A stretch of DNA of 64,000 bases, from contig NC_065922.1 in assembly GCF_024586455.1 (NCBI RefSeq), positions 27,586,089 through 27,650,088 on the forward strand, in the 5' to 3' direction. The stretch is from Bactrocera neohumeralis. Its lineage: Eukaryota > Arthropoda > Insecta > Diptera > Tephritidae. Positions within the stretch are counted from its first letter, which is position 1; every line of letters begins with the position of its first letter. The notes beneath the pieces are model-generated. The model worked only from the letters and a program-made list of their open reading frames with translations, was not told where the DNA came from and did no database searches. This document shows, piece after piece, positions 61,250-64,000 of the stretch. A program made the position numbers and the translations under genes.

Positions 61250-62160
61250 TCAAAAACTCCTCAACATCGTCACGAAAAAGTTTCTTAGGAAATCGCATGA
61301 TTTATAAACCAAAAACATAAGTACAAAATAGTAAATCTCGCCATATAATACACTTAATTCCATTTATATTACTCCTCAATTGAATTTGTATGTCTCCAGG
61401 TGCATGAAACATGTTTTTATAACTTGACATAGGCTGCACCGACAACGCCTTCAATTAATGTCTTTTTTACGCTTACATAGATATATGTATATCGTATACT
61501 TTAGCGGAAAATTGCGAAAAGAAAATCCATAAAACTGCCACAATAACAAAAACTAACTGTGTGAAAATCGAGAAATTTATGGCGTCGCCGCATAAACATA
61601 ATTCACTGCTTTGGTACTACAACGTCTGTGTCAGCCTAAAAGAGCATTGTGCGCATAAATTACTGCTTAATGTGCGGAGACGCAGTAAAAAATATTTAGT
61701 TGCAGCAAAAAAATAGTAATAAGGAAAAAATCGTAATTGCAAAAACAATGTATTCTCAATCCGCACGAACAATGCTACGAAGTATGTTTCAGCTCTAATT
61801 TAGACATTGTCTGCGTCAAGTTGTTGCTGGTGTTTTTGGCAACACCGCCACTACCAGCCGCCAATAACTGACAGCCAATTTTGGGCATGCGCAGTATGTA
61901 ATTTTGAAAATTACTTTTTCACAGGCTTGTTGCAGCAATTCGCCGCACTGAGGCAGCTGCTAAACACAAGAAAAAAATAATATAATTATCTTCAGGCCTT
62001 GTGGGTGGCCACAGTCTGAACTATTGGAAAATTTATTGCTCTATTCAAGTGCAAAGATAAAGTGTATTAGTTGTGCAAACACATAGTTGTTCTCATAGAT
62101 CATATGGTCAAAATCTGAGTTGGATTTCAGTTAAACAATATTTATTTCTGAAACAGAAAT
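61250..62160. other. Unassigned DNA
   Basis: A slightly less AT-rich patch at 61560-61960 with no coding structure I can support. Confidence 0.35.
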
Positions 62161-62162
62161 TA

Positions 62163-62867
62163 TTAAAGGGTTACATACAGTTTGAATTTTGAAATAAATC
62201 TAGTTTTTTATTTAATTTTCTTAATGTACATATATTTAAGAATACACAGAAAATTTCATATCGTTCCGGTGAATATTTTCGAAGTTACACACAGTGCTTG
62301 GAACTGCATTCCAAACTTTAAACGCGTTTTTCTCAAAATGGTGTTTTCAAAGTCGGTGACAATCATTATTCGAAAACGGCTAAAGCGATTAGTCTCAAAT
62401 TTTTACACGAGTTTCTTAAACATAACTTTTATATTTAATCGAAGATTTTTTCTCACCGATAAATATTGTTTTTTAAATTATTTAAGGCTGAATTTTGGTC
62501 AAAAAACGATTTGTTTTTTTTTTTTTTTTTTTGAGAAACCATTTGGCAAAAATTTTTATTTTGCTTATTCCTTTGATTAATTACTAGACTTAACGAAATC
62601 TATTATTATTTTTTAAATTTCAGAGGATCCAGTTCAGAGATATAGTGGTCAACGCACATCTTTTTTGAAGGGAGCTGTCGGAGATCAGCTATAGTTCCTT
62701 TTAAAATAAATATTTTTACTAATACTAAATCTTATACTCTTATAAAACGCTTGAAAGATACCGTAATAGTGTACAAATTTTTGGATCAATAAATTTAAAA
62801 GCTTTCTTAGTAATTTTTTCTGGAAAATTGGCTTTTTTCGGCTTTCTAACTGTTTATAACCCCTTAA
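62163..62867. mobile_element. Non-autonomous element with TTAA ends, second copy type
   Basis: Left TTAAAGGGTTACATACAGT and the reverse of the right end, TTAAGGGGTTATAAACAGT, agree at 16 of 19 positions. The interior shares CGCGTTTTTCTCAAAATG and GTGTTTTCAAAGTCGGTGAC with the element at 22354. The 132-codon open frame in it is a composition artefact. Confidence 0.6.
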
Positions 62868-62924
62868 CTTAAATGAATTCTCGAGAAGAAGGCAAATTGA
62901 CTCTCTAGAGCTTGTTTGGTATTG

Positions 62925-63290
62925 ATTGACATGAAATCATACAGAAAAGTTTTTGAAAGTATTATCGTACAGTATCTGCACCATCAGAGCAAAAACGACC
63001 CAGACAAGCGAAAAACATATTCACGTAATTTAATAAAAATCTTTACCATCGCCTTCCAACTTAGCTCATTATCTTCATTGTGGGACAATTTCGACGTCAT
63101 TTTCATAAGCCCATGTCTCGTCATAAACAATGATGCATTTGATGAATGTAAGGTCCTCAGCTACGTCGCCAAGCATAATTTGCCGGCTGCACACCTACGG
63201 CGTTTTTCCAAGAGATTCAGCTTCACAAGCTTCATTCAAGTGTTGAGTCGATTCATTAAAAAATTTTTGAATTTTTGATGTTTCCCTAAA
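62925..63290 (-). pseudogene. Mariner transposase relic
   Basis: Minus-strand reading gives DVAEDLTFIKCIIVYDETWA followed by YENDVEIV: the block around the first catalytic Asp, of the same type as 54740. Confidence 0.55.
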
Positions 63291-63294
63291 TTTT

Positions 63295-64000
63295 TTCATA
63301 TTTAGTCATTAAAAGAGCTGGACCCGCCAAAACACTTCTGCAATATTTTAAATGAATCTGAAGAGTCGTGACTCAATTGGAATCAAGAAAACTAGTTGTT
63401 TCATTTTTTCCATGGTAAAAATCGTCAACCTATGGAGATCAATCTTCACATAAAGAAGAAAAGGTTGTACCAATCTTTATTTTAAGAATAAGTGAACTAG
63501 TCCGAGTCTAATTTGATATGAAGGTAATATGCTTATATGACAGGCAGTGAAAATTCCTTAGAAATAAAGCATAAATAAGGGTATCAAACTATCACTCACA
63601 GGTCAATGATATTTCGAGTCTGTCAATCTATCGTTTGGTGAGAAAAATAATAAATCAAAATATTTTCTCATATGGTTCAAATGCCAGCCATGTTAAAACC
63701 TCATTACCGTTAATAGTACATAAAAAAGAAAAATTTCTAAATTAAAGAATCTATCGATAGAAATTGAAAAGTCTTCAAATATTTATGTTCTCTACAAAAA
63801 ATGACTTTCTCTAATTAACAACAATAACTAATCGGTTCAAAATTGATGTGTGCTATTTGCCCAAATTGTCGCTAAACAGAAAAGGTACTTGTAAAGCAAT
63901 TTCTTTGTATTTTAATATACTATTACTACAGAGCTTTACGCGATATTCTTAAATTAGTAAATTCGCAAATATTATGTCTTTGTGAAGCAACAATAACTAT
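63295..64000. other. Unassigned AT-rich DNA to the right edge
   Basis: No gene or element is recognised. Confidence 0.4.

Noticed and set aside
62182..62580. 132-codon frame as a gene
   Set aside because: Lies inside a TTAA-ended repeat, is very Phe/Lys rich, and starts without context.

Overview
The window looks like nuclear DNA of a higher dipteran fly, most likely a tephritid fruit fly. The signs are short GT-AG introns, AT-rich DNA full of TACATATGTA-type repeats, DINE-1-like (Helentron-associated) elements, and a dense load of Tc1/mariner relics including rosa-like (DD41D) copies. The genus is an inference, not shown by any one feature. Real genes are few. The rest is AT-rich intergenic or intronic DNA and decayed transposons.

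Left part (1-9.7 kb). Two small two-exon genes lie on the plus strand at 3486-4191 and 6451-7184. They are diverged paralogs. Both have a 97-nt first coding exon, a phase-1 intron at the same place, an N-terminal region resembling a CIDE-N/ubiquitin-like (beta-grasp) domain, and a shared P-V-[FY]-R-M-N-C-F-I-x-x-Y-P motif. Between them is an open frame (5988-6354) that may be a decayed third copy. I recognise no named gene here, so this is the best candidate for an undescribed family.

Middle (9.8-16.3 kb). A Corin-type mosaic transmembrane serine-protease homologue runs on the minus strand. Seven coding exons could be assembled in consistent phase (16311 to 9785, 980 codons). They encode a low-complexity cytoplasmic tail, one membrane segment, a SEA-like region, a Frizzled domain, two LDLa repeats, an SRCR-like region and a trypsin-like domain. 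The catalytic His and Asp are replaced, and about 160 unrelated residues split the protease domain. The last exon or exons, with the position of the catalytic Ser, were not found, so the small genes to the left may be nested in a Corin intron. A Ser/Asn-rich minus-strand exon at 35087-35269 is phase-compatible with Corin exon 2 and could be an alternative N-terminus, or belong to another gene.

Right part (17-64 kb). There are two identical intron-containing tRNA-Ile(UAU) genes at 21.4 and 23.7 kb. The rest is mobile-element debris. It includes a nearly intact maT-type (DD37D) element at 33.5-34.8 kb, a mariner with long terminal inverted repeats at 31.2-32.4 kb, several rosa-like copies, TTAA-flanked non-autonomous elements, and DINE-1-like copies. 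No other protein-coding gene could be supported. A CAA-rich, less AT-rich stretch at about 48 kb may be a 5' UTR or promoter region.
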